Source: Membranipora membranacea (taxonomy: Eukaryota; Bryozoa; Gymnolaemata; Cheilostomatida; Membraniporidae). From it: 64,000 nt of DNA. A program made the position numbers and the translations under genes. This document shows positions 25,695 to 38,200 of this stretch, piece after piece; within the stretch, counting starts at the first letter, position 1; each line of letters starts with the position of its first letter. The stretch is from positions 699,501 to 763,500 of the forward strand of contig OU612070.1 of NCBI GenBank assembly GCA_914767715.1. The letters are read 5' to 3'. The notes under the pieces are model-generated. The model saw only the letters and a list, made by a program, of their open reading frames with translations. It made no database searches and had not been told where the DNA came from.

Positions 25695-26918
25695 GCATTC
25701 CTCTCATCAGTGAAATCAAAAATTAAATCTTATCATTTTATTATTGAGCCTAAACATACACTCAACATAGTTTTGATATCATCTTAATAGAATTAAGCAT
25801 GTGTTTCATGATTCTTTTGACGCTTGCAGAGAAGTCACTCCATAATTTTTATCAGATTATTATAATGATGATAAATTCTCATTTGAATTATTATACACTA
25901 TACTATGTTATACATGTTCAACTGACTCATTCTCTGCAATATACATGATAAAAAGTAGCATCTACAAGCTGAATTTGTGGTCTTCTACTCACAAGTCCTT
26001 CTTGGAAGGTATGGTCCCTTAGTTTTCTAAAGAAATCCAGGCAGTTTTTTCAAAACTAGCTAATGCGTCTTGGAACCTTCATCCATTAATCGTAATATAT
26101 ACACATGAGAATGCTGGAGTCATGACGATCAATACACTAAACATGGATTTCACACACTAAACATTAAGTTCCACCTAACAAACATGAAAGTTGGCATGCT
26201 GAACACCAAAATCCACCGGGTACACACCATAATTCAACATTATAAACATGGTGTTGAACTTCAAAACATTTCTGTGACCAATTATTTTACAGATAGTACT
26301 CCATACCTAATTAAAGATCAAGACTGTAATAAACTATATTTTGATATTACTCTTTTTATATTTCTTACTCGAAAAACAGGCATGTCAGGATACATCAGGA
26401 ATGAGATATCAGATAAGATACGTCAGCATGAGATATTACAGGAACGGTGTTCTTTTGTACACTTTTCACAAACATTTATCATCACTAAGCACTAATCAAG
26501 CTATTTTTGGAACCGAACCGCTTTGGAACCATTTTATCTTGCCGAGTACTGTGCTATCGTTTTCCTTATTTGCTTCAGCTTTTTTGTGGAACACCTCACT
26601 GGCAGGGTGTTCTAAACTGTAATAAATAGAACATATGGATACAATGTTTGGCTATGAAAGTGACAGTAGTACAGCAAGCTAAGCCTGGTATAGTTAATGT
26701 GTCGCACACAGCTAGCCAGTAAGTGACACTGCATGGATCTTCATATTTACTGAGTAAGCTTCACCAACTTCATGTGTTACTCAGCTGTTACTGAGAGAAA
26801 CACTGATACTGGTAGAGCTCGCACAGTTACACATATATTTTCTAGACACCCTTGGAGTTGGATTCAGTTTGAGGTATTGACCGTAGAATAAACTCATCTT
26901 ATTATATCAACTTTGAAC
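25695..26918. other. Intergenic between converging genes
   Basis: Lies between the 3' ends of the zinc-finger gene and the minus-strand gene at 26919-29376. It should contain both 3' untranslated regions. Open frames at 26184-26622 show no codon-like bias, splice sites or family resemblance. Nothing else was recognised. Confidence 0.5.
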
Positions 26919-29376
26919 TTACTCGGTATACTTTCTGAGTATGTCAAATTTCTGTCCGAGCTCGCCCTTGATGGTAAAGAGCTGTGGACTCTCTGGTTGA
27001 TAGATGGCCGCCTTCGCGCTCTCCAATAACTGATTCTGGTCTCGCTTAGCGTCATTTTTCTCCATCTCATCTAAAATTCATTATTCAACAATATTAATTA
27101 AAACTGTGCTAGCTGGAGCATTATCTATCCGGGCTTGGCTAACTACCAAGCATTCATTCTTAGATAAGTAATAAAACAATGGATTTTAAGATTTATGTAT
27201 TTTAAGTTTATATCGAAACACAACAATCACAGCATAGCGATTTTATAGAGAGAGTCTGAATATGTCCACTTCTCTTACTCTTCATCGCTTCGATCGGATC
27301 AGGAGGTGCGGTGACAGCATCTGCTCCAAACACTGTTTTCTTTGGTCTGATGAAGGCAAAATTCTTCAGAGTATACTCCTCCTTCTTGGCATCATAATCA
27401 ATCTTTGAACAGAAAATTAATGACATTGTCACATCGGTCGATATAAGGGTGTGCTCACAGGTCGTACAGTATCCAATACAACATCTTCCCACCCTAGGTC
27501 TACCAACCATAGCCAGCTTAAGGTAATCTGAGCAAAATTTCCACATTTGTTATACTTTTAGACAATCATATCATGTTTGACCAGTTACTTTGTGTTGACT
27601 TTAATTAAAACACCCAGGGACTAAGGAATTTATTTAGCAATGGAGTGTTAGTGCCAACTCTGATACAGGCCCAGACAAGGGGTGTCAGCTGTGTCAGACA
27701 GGAAGCCAGAGTTGTGATGTTTGTCGTTTTATTACCTGGATGGCTTTGAGTTTGTTGTAGAGGTAATCCTGTCTTGTCAGATAGACCAGCCCTACCAGCG
27801 GTATCAGCAGACTGCCATATTCCAGACTAGTATATGTATGCCAGTTGGGCACAGAGAAGCAGGTGTTAGCGGCGAAGTATGCTGTCCCAGACAGGAACGC
27901 AAAACGACGTGCCATCATAAGCGGACTCCATGGAAGACTGTAAATTCTCCCACCCTCTGTGACATCAACCAAATAGTATTGTTATGAGTTTATATGCTGG
28001 CGAAAATAACACTTTGGAATTTCATATAACTTATAGATGGAAATTGTAATTAATGACTACTACGCATATTACCGTTGAGATACTGACAGGATGTGATCGA
28101 CACCCACTGCTGATAAACACTGCCTTAAGTATTCAGTATCAAGTGTGGACATCAGGAAATTTGGGTTCAAAGTTGTCCCGTCATGAGAGAACTCAAGACA
28201 ACTCTCATGGTACCTATGCTATCTAAGTTCATGGCCGCTCATAGGTACTAAAGGGACCCATCAAATCCACATTTGGTAGTCATAAAATTTGTTGCTGATG
28301 TTTCGGTTGTCAAATTATTTGAAGTGGTATCTTCATCCCAATGGGTAATTAAATGGGTCATTAAAATTTCAAAAAATGCATAATCTTGAGCTTTTAGTGA
28401 CAATATGTCCTTGCAGTGACACAATGTACACACTGATTCATGACAGAACTGACATGACGTTACCGAGTTCATCAGCCGACGACGATTGAGTAGAAGCTTT
28501 ATTTTCCGGCTCTTGCTTGGTGTCAGTTGCGTTAGCTGTGTCTTCTAGGACTTCGCTACTGGACTTTCCAGCTTCACTTTTGCTCTGGACACTAAAAAAG
28601 CGATAAAAGTCCTTCAAGTTCAAGAGGTTCTAAAATGATCCTGTTGTAGATTTGACCTGAGCAATGTATATAAAGTTGTTCTTTAGGACACCTTTTTCTA
28701 ATTATGATCATTGTAACATGTCTATAGTTTCAACTTTATTATGGTAAGGGAAGAACCCACTTCATTGTGTGGCTCGGCCCTTATTATTTGCTATGCTAAG
28801 AAGGCTATGAGTGTTGTTAATTGCACATTTTATCTCAGCGTTGATGCTGACCTTAGGTTGTCAAGAGCAGTTTGCTGGTGTTCACCGAGTAAGGATGAGG
28901 TTTTAGTGTTTGACTGGAAAGGCGAGAATCTTAATAATAAATCTCTAACTCTGCAAATATAAAAACCAGTTTCTATATCAGCATCGAGTGGCACAGCGAA
29001 GTATCAAACTCTTACCGGATCCAAACTCGATTCTCACTTCTCCCTTTCAGTAGGGAAAGTTTGCAGGGAATATGGACAGGCTCTGTTTGCAGAAGATGTT
29101 CTTAGGTAGGCCCAACAATCTAGCGGTGTACCCTTATATGGAGTAATTATTTACCTCTCATCAAACGAAACGAATGAGATAAATGAACTGACTATGTTAT
29201 TTATGATCAGTGGATTACCTGTTCTGTATTGATGTAGCTCCATGGACGAGTTTGCTGTTGGTTACGGCAGTGTTATGTATCGGTGATACAGCAAGTCTTC
29301 TAAGTGCTGAAGTCGTAAGCATGTGAGTCTGACCAGCAGATCTTGTTACTAACTTACTAAGCTGTCGAGTAGCCAT
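26919..29376 (-). CDS. Predicted mitochondrial membrane protein, TMEM70-like (tentative)
   Basis: Five minus-strand exons: 29376-29219, 28591-28464, 27956-27736, 27402-27279, 27070-26919. They join in frame from ATG to TAA and give 260 residues. The first 50 residues are rich in Arg, Ser and Thr with no acidic residue (MATRQLSKLVTRSAGQ), as in mitochondrial presequences. An acidic, Ser-rich linker follows, then GGRIYSLPWSP, a hydrophobic region with AFLSGTAYFAANTCF, a second hydrophobic segment (YGSLLIPLVGLVYL), and a soluble C-terminal part (IRPKKTVFGADAV, APPDP). Total length and the order GR-x-IY, two hydrophobic spans, then a T-V-F block recall the TMEM70/TMEM186/TMEM223 group of inner-membrane assembly factors, but identity is too low to be sure. 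The stop codon overlaps a perfect donor (GAGTAAGT at 26925-26918 on the minus strand), so an extended splice form is possible. Confidence 0.75.
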
Positions 29377-30235
29377 GTTTTATTTAGATTAATTTTTTGC
29401 TTTTTTTTGGATTTATTATTTTCTCTAACCAAACCAGATTAGTTACTGAACACACATCACACTGTGGCGTGTCATCATCGATTCTGTGATTAGGCGAGTG
29501 ATGGTGACCTCTTCTACTGTAGTGGCTTCATTGCTAGAATTAGTCTCATAAAAAAGTGCTTCAAAAACCTTTGTAATTACTATCTACTTCTATTGTTTGA
29601 CAAGGGAGAATTTTAGAATCCTTAATCGTATTTGTGTTGTATGATTGTGGGTCACTGCATGCTGCTGAGTAATATTGGATGTTCACCTGTGTTTGTATGT
29701 TGTGTTTGGAATGGTTCTTTTATTTTTGTATGGACAAGAAACCAAGAATCACAAAATACACAATCAGCGATTTTCAATCGGTGTGTCATGATTAGATATT
29801 ATTAGACATATGAAGTTTGCTATACATCTGCAACCAAACAAGTCTTCCCCTCTTGTTATATAATTATTTGAAAATTATTATATATTCAATTTCAGAACAG
29901 GATATAGCATATGTAATTGTAGTCGTCTAAATTCATATACCCTAGAGAATCGTAAATGTCTGCTTGACTTTGGTTTACTTTGTTTGGGGGGACATTGTGA
30001 TTTCTAGAACTGGACTTTAGCTAGTAGGGTTGGGATTCTATATAAATTAGATAGCCTTTAAATTAATCTATCGTAACCATGTGTAAAAGGGCGAACTTTT
30101 CCTCTTTTGAATCCTCTACGGCTCTAGGGTAGCCAAAAACATACAGGAACGCAGTTACAGTGCTGTAACCTGGTAGACAGCAAGTAACGGCTATAATATT
30201 CTACAAAATTCTAATCAGAATCAGCAGGGAGGACA
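29377..30235. other. Intergenic
   Basis: Upstream region of the minus-strand gene at 29376 and left flank of a truncated LINE. No coding or repeat content was recognised. Confidence 0.5.
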
Positions 30236-31100
30236 AAATGTAAGCTAGTCAAGTATGCCGATGATCTGACTTTATACTCGTGTTTGAAGAAGACAGATCA
30301 ATCAAACATAGTATGCCTCCAAGACGAACTCAATCACATCACCGACTGGGCCTCAGAAAACAATATGCTGGTGAATGCGTCCAAGACCAAAATTCTCCAT
30401 CTCACCCTATCCGAGCCTAAATATATTCCGCAATTTTACATGGATGGTCACTTGCTAGCAAGCTCTACAACTGCCAAACTACTGGGAGTTACCATCGACA
30501 GTAGGCTGACCTTCTCGCATCACATCGACAACATGTGCAATAGCCTCGTGAGTCGCCTATATGCCATGAGGGAACTTAAGAGACTCGGTCTGAACTCATC
30601 AGGCCTTCTCCTATATTACACCGCAAACATGCGCTCGCTTCTCACCTACGCCTGTCCAGTATGGGGTACTATTATCAGTGATCATCATCAGCAACGCATC
30701 ACTCAGATCGAGCGTCGTGCGTTAAAGATCGTGAACCCTGATATCAGCTATAATGAGGCAATTGGTAATCATAATCTTCAGCCTGTGGTATCATTCATAG
30801 ATGACATTACCAGAAGGCTAATGAGCAATATCGATAATAACCCTGGCCATCCGCTCAGAGAGCTAATAACTTATAAGACCGGCAGGCGAACACGAGTTTC
30901 CTTGTCAACAAATATGCCTGTTTGTCGAACAGCGAAATTGATGAGATCATTTTTCTATAAGTATGGTAAATTTTAGAGTACTATTTTAATTACTGAATGA
31001 ATAACCTTGTAAATTTTTATTTTTGCATTTTATTAGAACAATTTTTTCTAGTGGAATTCTCCCCGGTGCATCATTTCATAATGATTTTAGGAGGAAATAA
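30236..31100 (+). mobile_element. 5'-truncated LINE, reverse transcriptase end
   Basis: An open frame from about 30239 to the stop at 30976 begins just before the YADD catalytic motif (30254-30265) and continues through the thumb region with LLGVTIDSRLTF and LTYACPVWG, typical of CR1/Jockey-type non-LTR elements. Everything upstream of YADD is missing, the usual result of incomplete reverse transcription. The body ends in an (ACAT)n tail. The remaining frame is uninterrupted, so the insertion is fairly young. Confidence 0.85.
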
Positions 31101-31180
31101 TAAAACATACATACATACATACATACATACATACATACATACATACATACATACATACATACATACATACATACATACTT
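31101..31180. repeat. (ACAT)n microsatellite, LINE tail
   Basis: About 18 ACAT/CATA units follow 'aataataaaa' at the LINE 3' end. Short tandem tails of this kind are typical 3' ends of several non-LTR families. Confidence 0.9.
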
Positions 31181-31206
31181 GCTCAAATTTTCTCTCAGTT
31201 CGCAAC

Positions 31207-31400
31207 AAGGCGTATAACTCAGTTGTCCTCTGACTAGAAAGTGGTGAAGACCCTGGGTACGAATCTCACTTCAGTCTATTGGAAACTGGGCTCTGAGCCC
31301 AAAGGGCCCTCCGACATGCCTACAAACAGAGAATAACTTGCTGCCAATGTGACTCCACCGCCTCAACGTCATCCCTATCTCTCAGTTTCCGAACTTGACA
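31207..31400 (+). mobile_element. Degenerate tRNA-derived SINE
   Basis: Plus-strand copy with a decayed A box (GTATAACTCAGTTGTC), a B box 'gggtacgaatctc', and the body words 'catgcctacaaacagag' and 'cttgctgccaatgtg'. It is more diverged than the copies at 7375, 9003 and 15976. Confidence 0.65.
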
Positions 31401-31646
31401 GAACATGTGATTTTAACCAAACTTTAACTAATATATTATGCTATAAGCTATTTCATGAAAACTCAGTGTGTGAGGCCGGCCAGAATTGATATTTATATTG
31501 TGTAAGCTTGTATTGTTCCAAAATTTTCTGAAAACAGTTTCGAATTAAGAGATGTGTGGCCTGAATGTGATGGTATTTATTTAATATTTAACAATTCTCT
31601 TTGACTGTGTTATGAAGGCCATCATTTAACTGGAATTGTACTGCAG

Positions 31647-31717
31647 GGCAAGTCACTGCATATTCAGCAAGGTTGCTATTTTGGATAATACCAAGTGTCC
31701 TATCCTTCTGCGATGAG
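31647..31717 (+). CDS. Possible upstream exon of the sushi receptor
   Basis: Follows 'ttgtactgcag' and ends at the donor GAG|GTAAGT. Its phases fit: two bases complete an upstream codon, and it ends in phase 0, which matches the exon at 32220. The peptide has a hydrophobic run, ARLLFWIIPSVLSFCDE, that could be the core of a signal peptide. No start codon is visible, so an earlier exon would be needed. It could also be chance. Confidence 0.35.
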
Positions 31718-32219
31718 GTAAGTTACTGTGTTAGGACAGGGGGACGAAAGGGTAAGGGTTTCTTCTCTAAATAATTATGCTGAGAATTTAGAGGTCGGTC
31801 ATTTGCCATAAATAAGACAACAATGCATCTATAGTCGTTAATTTGTGTCAGGGTTAATATAGTGTTTTCTTTCAGAATTTGCCCAGTTTTTACTGCTACC
31901 CACAAACACCTTTCAGTATTCATCCATTCATAAAACTAATGAAGATAGTCAGTCTCCGATGGCCTCGACTTAAGCATATACACATAAAACCATAGCCAAA
32001 TCCTGTCAATGTATAAAACTGACCATCACCTAATAGGATAAGGTTAGGGTGATGGGAACGGTAGGGGTCATCTCCAGAAAAGCAGCTGCGATAATTAAAT
32101 TCAGGTCTGACATAAGAACTGGAGATATTGATTCTTGCATTGACTGCTGTTTTAGATTGATTTGTCATACTATGATAATACTTCTCATAACACAAGTCAT
32201 AAAGCATGCCAGCACTCAG

Positions 32220-35200
32220 ACAACATGTACCAGGATACCAGTCAATAACGGAGCTATCTCTCCTGACAAGGCACAATATGATGGTAACGATCAGGTATGT
32301 AGATAGACATGTACTCAAGTCTGCTTCATTCGCAAGAGAATTCAGAGACTGCCCTGCCATGGCCTGTAATAATTGTCAATACAAATCATGTATGTTAAGG
32401 TTTAAGTGTGTTTTGTTCTGGGGAATGCCATGACTGACATATTATTTATTTTCAATCCTCAGGCTGATTAATGTCGTAAATGGTCTCTTCTGAAATCTTC
32501 ATCGAATCTTTTGACAACTACTTCAGGTGACTATCACATGCGATGTTGAATATTACCTCAGTCTCCAGATCAGCACCGTTACCTGTATAGTGGGGACTTG
32601 GCAGCCAACTCCCCCTGATTGTGTCAGATATGAGTGTCCAGGGTCAGCATTAAACTATCCAAACATGCTGACTCTCAGTACCGCGCCGTACTATTTCAGC
32701 GATACGCCGTCTTTTCAGTGTGACACCCATTATTATATGAGCACTGACAGCACGCTTGTATGCTCACAGAATATATGGACTGGTAAGTGTCTCTACATGT
32801 ACAGAATAATCCCACAATGCAACTAATGGCTAGATTCTTCCAGAGACTCCTATGGTCTTTGATCTGATTTCTCATAGAATTTCAGAAAATTTTGAATTTT
32901 GAGTTACTCATCATCTTATCAGACTATACATTACAATTATTGGATCTTTTTTGGTTGGCCTTTTTCTTCTGTTATTGCCCTAACTCTTAAAATTTAAATT
33001 GAGTGAGCAAATCACATCTTTATGCGCTTAATAACAAGATACCTCTGACTCAAACGGCTTAGACAATTTCTTATTGTGATGTTAAAGGCACGGCACCATA
33101 CTGTGCAGACATAGAATGCACACCAATAGATGTGGCTAATGCTGATGAGGGTCTCACAGCTGATCCATTAATCCACGGAGAACAGATTAGAATCAGCTGC
33201 AATAATGGTCAGATTTTCAGCTTTCTCAAACTTTATTTTTGTGGGTATCGATAGGACTGAGCTCCATCCCCAGAGTTGGTGACACGACTTAATCTTATAT
33301 ACAAGCTTTGGGTTACTTGGCTAAAGGAGACGCATGTTTTAATTTTGCATTGATGATGCAATTTGATGGATTTTGGCTAAGGCAAGTTTTGTTCCCCCTT
33401 TGATGGCGGAGAGCTATATATCAAGGTATATCTCCGTACAATATCACTCTGCCACCAGAGTGAGAAAACTTGTGCTAGAAACTACCCCAGCACGTATATG
33501 TGGTTTATGATGTCATGATTAACAGATAATATAACACCATTGTTACAGGCCATCGACAGGAGGGGGACACAGATCTGACATGCAATACAGGCAGTGGTAT
33601 AGGTGTGCTAAATGGTATCATACCTACATGTATCAGAATAGTTTGTAACGCCGTCAGTATACAGGATGGGATGATTCTCAGCTCTGCACCTTACTACGTC
33701 GGCTCTGAGGTATATATCACATAGAGCTATAAGGTATCAAGGTTTTGTGCAAAAACTCACCAAAACAAAAATTTTCCTTTTCAAAGATGGTGATTGAGTT
33801 GAGTCAGAGATGCTTGTTGTGTGTGATGTGAATGAAATTATAAAGGGTAACACCTGGAAGTTAGGCTGAAGACAGAAAACAGGAGAGAAAAAGTCAGATG
33901 AAAGACTGATGGATCTAAACATGGTATTATGCTTTATGTCTTTATGAGAAAAATATATCTGTTACATCATGTATATTTGATTGTCGATCTCTATCCTACA
34001 TGTTTCAGATTTCTTACACATGTTATGTTGGATATGTGATACAGGGCGTCACCAGGTCTAAGTGTTTAAACACAGGAAGTTTTGACTCATCTCCTCCGTC
34101 TTGTTTACCCGTACAATGTGATGAGCCTTCATATCCTAACATGGCCATCACATCACCAGGTGATTAATAACATGTATATCATCATACTTATATTTGACAA
34201 CAGACTCTAGAACAATTTTTTGATCTGTGGTTTTAGAATTTTCTCCCAAAAGTCGGAATTGAAGCCCTGTACGTGATGATACACAACAGGACCTTGATAT
34301 ACATCATGTTAAATATCACTCTGCCAAAAAATGAAGCATCTTTATGTTTGACAACAAATTTTACTCCCTTTGGTGTCAGAATGTTGTTGAAAAATTCAGA
34401 ATTGAGAATCTGCCCCAGATGCACACAGATCCTTGATACACAATATTATATATCGCTCCGCCACCAGGGGAAACAAATTCTTCTCCATATCCCTTATATA
34501 AAAATCCCTTGCTGAATATATCACGAAGCATTATAAAATAATCCTAGTAGATTTTATCTATTTCCCCACAATCTGTTGGTGATCTGATTATTTTAACATA
34601 TAGGTCCTCACTACTACGACAGCGGAGTGACGTTTCAGTGTGACACTGGGTTCTATATGAGTACAGCTGCTAATCTTAGATGTGATCCGGATGGTAACTG
34701 GGAGGGATTGTCTCCTTTCTGTACTAAGATACAATGTATGGAGCCTGCGGTATCATACAGTACATTCACAACAATCGGTTAGTTATCAATAGCAGATATA
34801 TAATATAGAGAGGCTCATTTGCGGTGGAAAATTAATGAAAGTCAGATCATTGTATCATTGGTATACCCAACTGTCTCTCTAATTATCTAAAAACGAAAAA
34901 TTTTTTAAAAAATTTGATTGCCAACGATTCTTGAGGACATAATGTTATTTTTGGGCATAAGGTGACATAATGCTGCATTCAATCTTGGATAGAAAACCAA
35001 GAGTAAGAGAGAGTAAGAAGGTGTCATTATTTTTGATGATATATGAAATACTACTGACAACATAATATATATTACCATGACAGTGAGTTAACATATATAT
35101 CACCATGACAGTGAGTTAACGTAAATATCACCATGACAGTGAGTTAACATATATATCACCATGAAAGTGAGTTAACACATATATCACCATGACAGCGAGT

Positions 35201-38200
35201 TAACATATATATTACCATGACAGTGAGTTAACATATATATCACCATGACAGTGAGTTAACATATATATCACCATGACAGTGAGTTAACATATATATCACC
35301 ATGACGGTGAGTTAACATATATATCACCATGACAGTGAGTTGACATATATAGCACCAGGACAGAGAGTTAACATATATATCACCATGACAGTGAGTTAAC
35401 ATATATATCACCATGACAGTGAGTTAACATATATATCACCATGACAGTGAGTTAACATATATATCACCATGACAGTGAGTTAACATATATATCACCATGA
35501 CAGTGAGTTAACATATATATCACCATGAAAGTGAGTTAACATATATATCACCATGACAGTGAGTTAACATATATATCACCATGACGGTGAGTTAACATAT
35601 ATATCACCATAACAGTGAGTTAACATATATATCACCATGACAGTGAGTTAACATATATATCACCATAACAGTGAGTTAACATATATATCACCATGACGGT
35701 GAGTTAACATATATATCACCATGACAGTGAGTTAACGTTGACATGAGAAGTAAATTATCTCTAGCATCCTGGTTCCATTGAACATATTGTCCACCAAGTT
35801 ACCCATCGCAGCAAAACCCGAGCTGTCTTATTCCCAAATGTTTGAGGAATGTTGAGGGTTTAAGTTTAATTTTATAATAAACTTAGCCATAACACAACTG
35901 TCATGTTTCCATGTTATTTTTCTTTTTGAGTAGATACATGAAATGTTGACTTATTATGCAGGGCCGTATTATGATGGAGATAAGTTAGGGGTGGTGTGTG
36001 ACTATACTTACTCCCTACAAGGGGCGGACATTCTTGGGTGTGATGCATCTACACAGCCAGGTAATATTACAACACCAAATACAGTTCCACCAAGGAGTCT
36101 CTAACTCCTTGGTTCCACCATACATGACACAGATATTCACAGGCTTTGCTCATAAACTCACTAAGCGATTTAAATCGGATATTGTCTTCAGAAAAACTAT
36201 ACGTAGATAGCTAGCATTGGGGACCAAGACAGTGGAATAGCATATTCAAAATATAAGCAATGAAACTGTATGCTTATCCAAACTTTACCGACTGTCAGTC
36301 GAGTTGTGAGCGACAAAGGTTTGGGAGCGACATACAGTGTAAAAACCTAGAGACTAGATATAAAGCAGAGAGCTATATCAAATATACTTAGGAGTTTGGA
36401 TGCTGTTGAAATCAGGCAACACCATGAGTATAATGTATGGAAATTTAACACAGACTCCAAACCTTTTTTAACGCACAGAGAGGGTCCTACTATTACATAT
36501 TTTGATTTGATATTCAGGGCAGTGGAAGGAAGCGTTACCAATATGTGAGCCTATAATCTGCACCCCAGCTGCTATCGCTAATGGGTTCTACGATACGACC
36601 AGTGGTGGTGATGGTCCTCCCTATCTTCTCGATGAGAGTATCTACTATGATTGTATTGAAGGTAAAGTCAACTTCTATAAATCATAGCGGAGTATAGTAC
36701 TCATATGCGGGAAAGTTTGCAATTTCTCATTGGGCTGAAAAATGTGAAACTAGCTTTAATTAACTAATTTTTACTTTATACAAACTCCCACCATAGATAG
36801 TGTTAATTTGTGGTAGCTATGATTGCATCTTATCAAGCTATTCATTATTCCTCTAAGATAGTATAAATGTAGTAAATAAATGCAGAAGACAGCACTTCCC
36901 ATTTAATCCGGAATTTGATGTCACCCTCTTCCTACATGATCATGCTACACCAGACCAACACATGGTGCATTTCTGCAGTCATAGCCCGTAGTAGTAGTAG
37001 TCTGGGCAGGCTGTTGGAAGTTGGTGGGGAGACCCCCACCTACCCCTGACATCCCACCCTACCGCAGTAGAGTACTAGTGCATACCCTCACCTTGTCTTA
37101 TGGTGTTTGTTTCATTGTTCTAGGTTATAAATTGGAAGGTAACTCTATATTTGTATGCACCGAGGACGGTACATGGGACATACAAGCACCTGAATGTGTT
37201 CAGTCTGTATGTAACCCTGAGACTGTAGCCTCAGCTTTTATATCCACATCACCTCCTTATTACTGGAACGGCGTCCTCACATACATCTGTAATAAAGGTA
37301 CAGTAGAATCATGTATCAATTTACATTAACTTTACATATGAAGATCTCTGGGAGATACTTACTTTACATAATAAATACAATAGAGTTTTGCCCCTTGACC
37401 ATCAGACATGCTTTGTATCGTCAGTTTTGACTATGTTCTTACACTTATTCACGTATATTGCCCTATATATGTTGTGTACATTTTCTCAGGGTATAACATG
37501 ACTGGGTCGGAGAGCCTCACATGTGGACCTAATGGAGAGTGGGCTCAGAGTCCCCCCACATGTAGACGGAACGAGTGTAAACCGATTAATATAACAGGGG
37601 GGATAATTACATCTGAAGGACCTTACTACATGAATGATAAGATAATCTATATGTGTAAAGCATCACTTCACATGGTAAGTTAAAAGTCAGGTGATGTTCA
37701 CTTTGCAGATTTTTAGTAAAATCTACTAAGAGATATACATAGCCTACATTCATGTTAGTTACCCTATTTGTATGTGTAGGAGGCGTCAGATTATGTCCCC
37801 CAGATGAGATTGCTCACATAGTTCCCATCTCAAAGTCAACAATCTCACTTTATGGGGCAGAAAGGTGGGAAAGAATTTCCACAGAGTTTTATTTTATCTG
37901 ATCAGTTCTGAATTCACTGAGCTATACCTGGGCATGGGCCAAGCTTATCAGGGTAGCAAGACAATGGTCTATCTGTTGAGTCAGGGTATCCTGATTTCTA
38001 CCTGTGCCTCCATTCTTGTTGGTATAATATAATACTTACTTTTGATAGGTTGGTACTGATAGTGTGACATGTAACCAGCATGGCAGGTACTCATTATCTC
38101 CACCTGTATGTGAGAAGATTACCTGCACTCCGTACCAGACTATCAACGCCACATACTTACAAACTCCTCCGTTCTATGTGGGTAAGCTCCAGGATACAGT

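Noticed and set aside
26184-26622. Overlapping plus-strand frames of about 100 codons
   Set aside because: AT-rich, no codon bias, no splice signals, and located in the 3' flank of two converging genes.
32049-32360. Minus- and plus-strand frames around the first sushi exon
   Set aside because: Only the part from 32220 to 32294 on the plus strand fits a sushi domain and the splice phases; the rest is intron.
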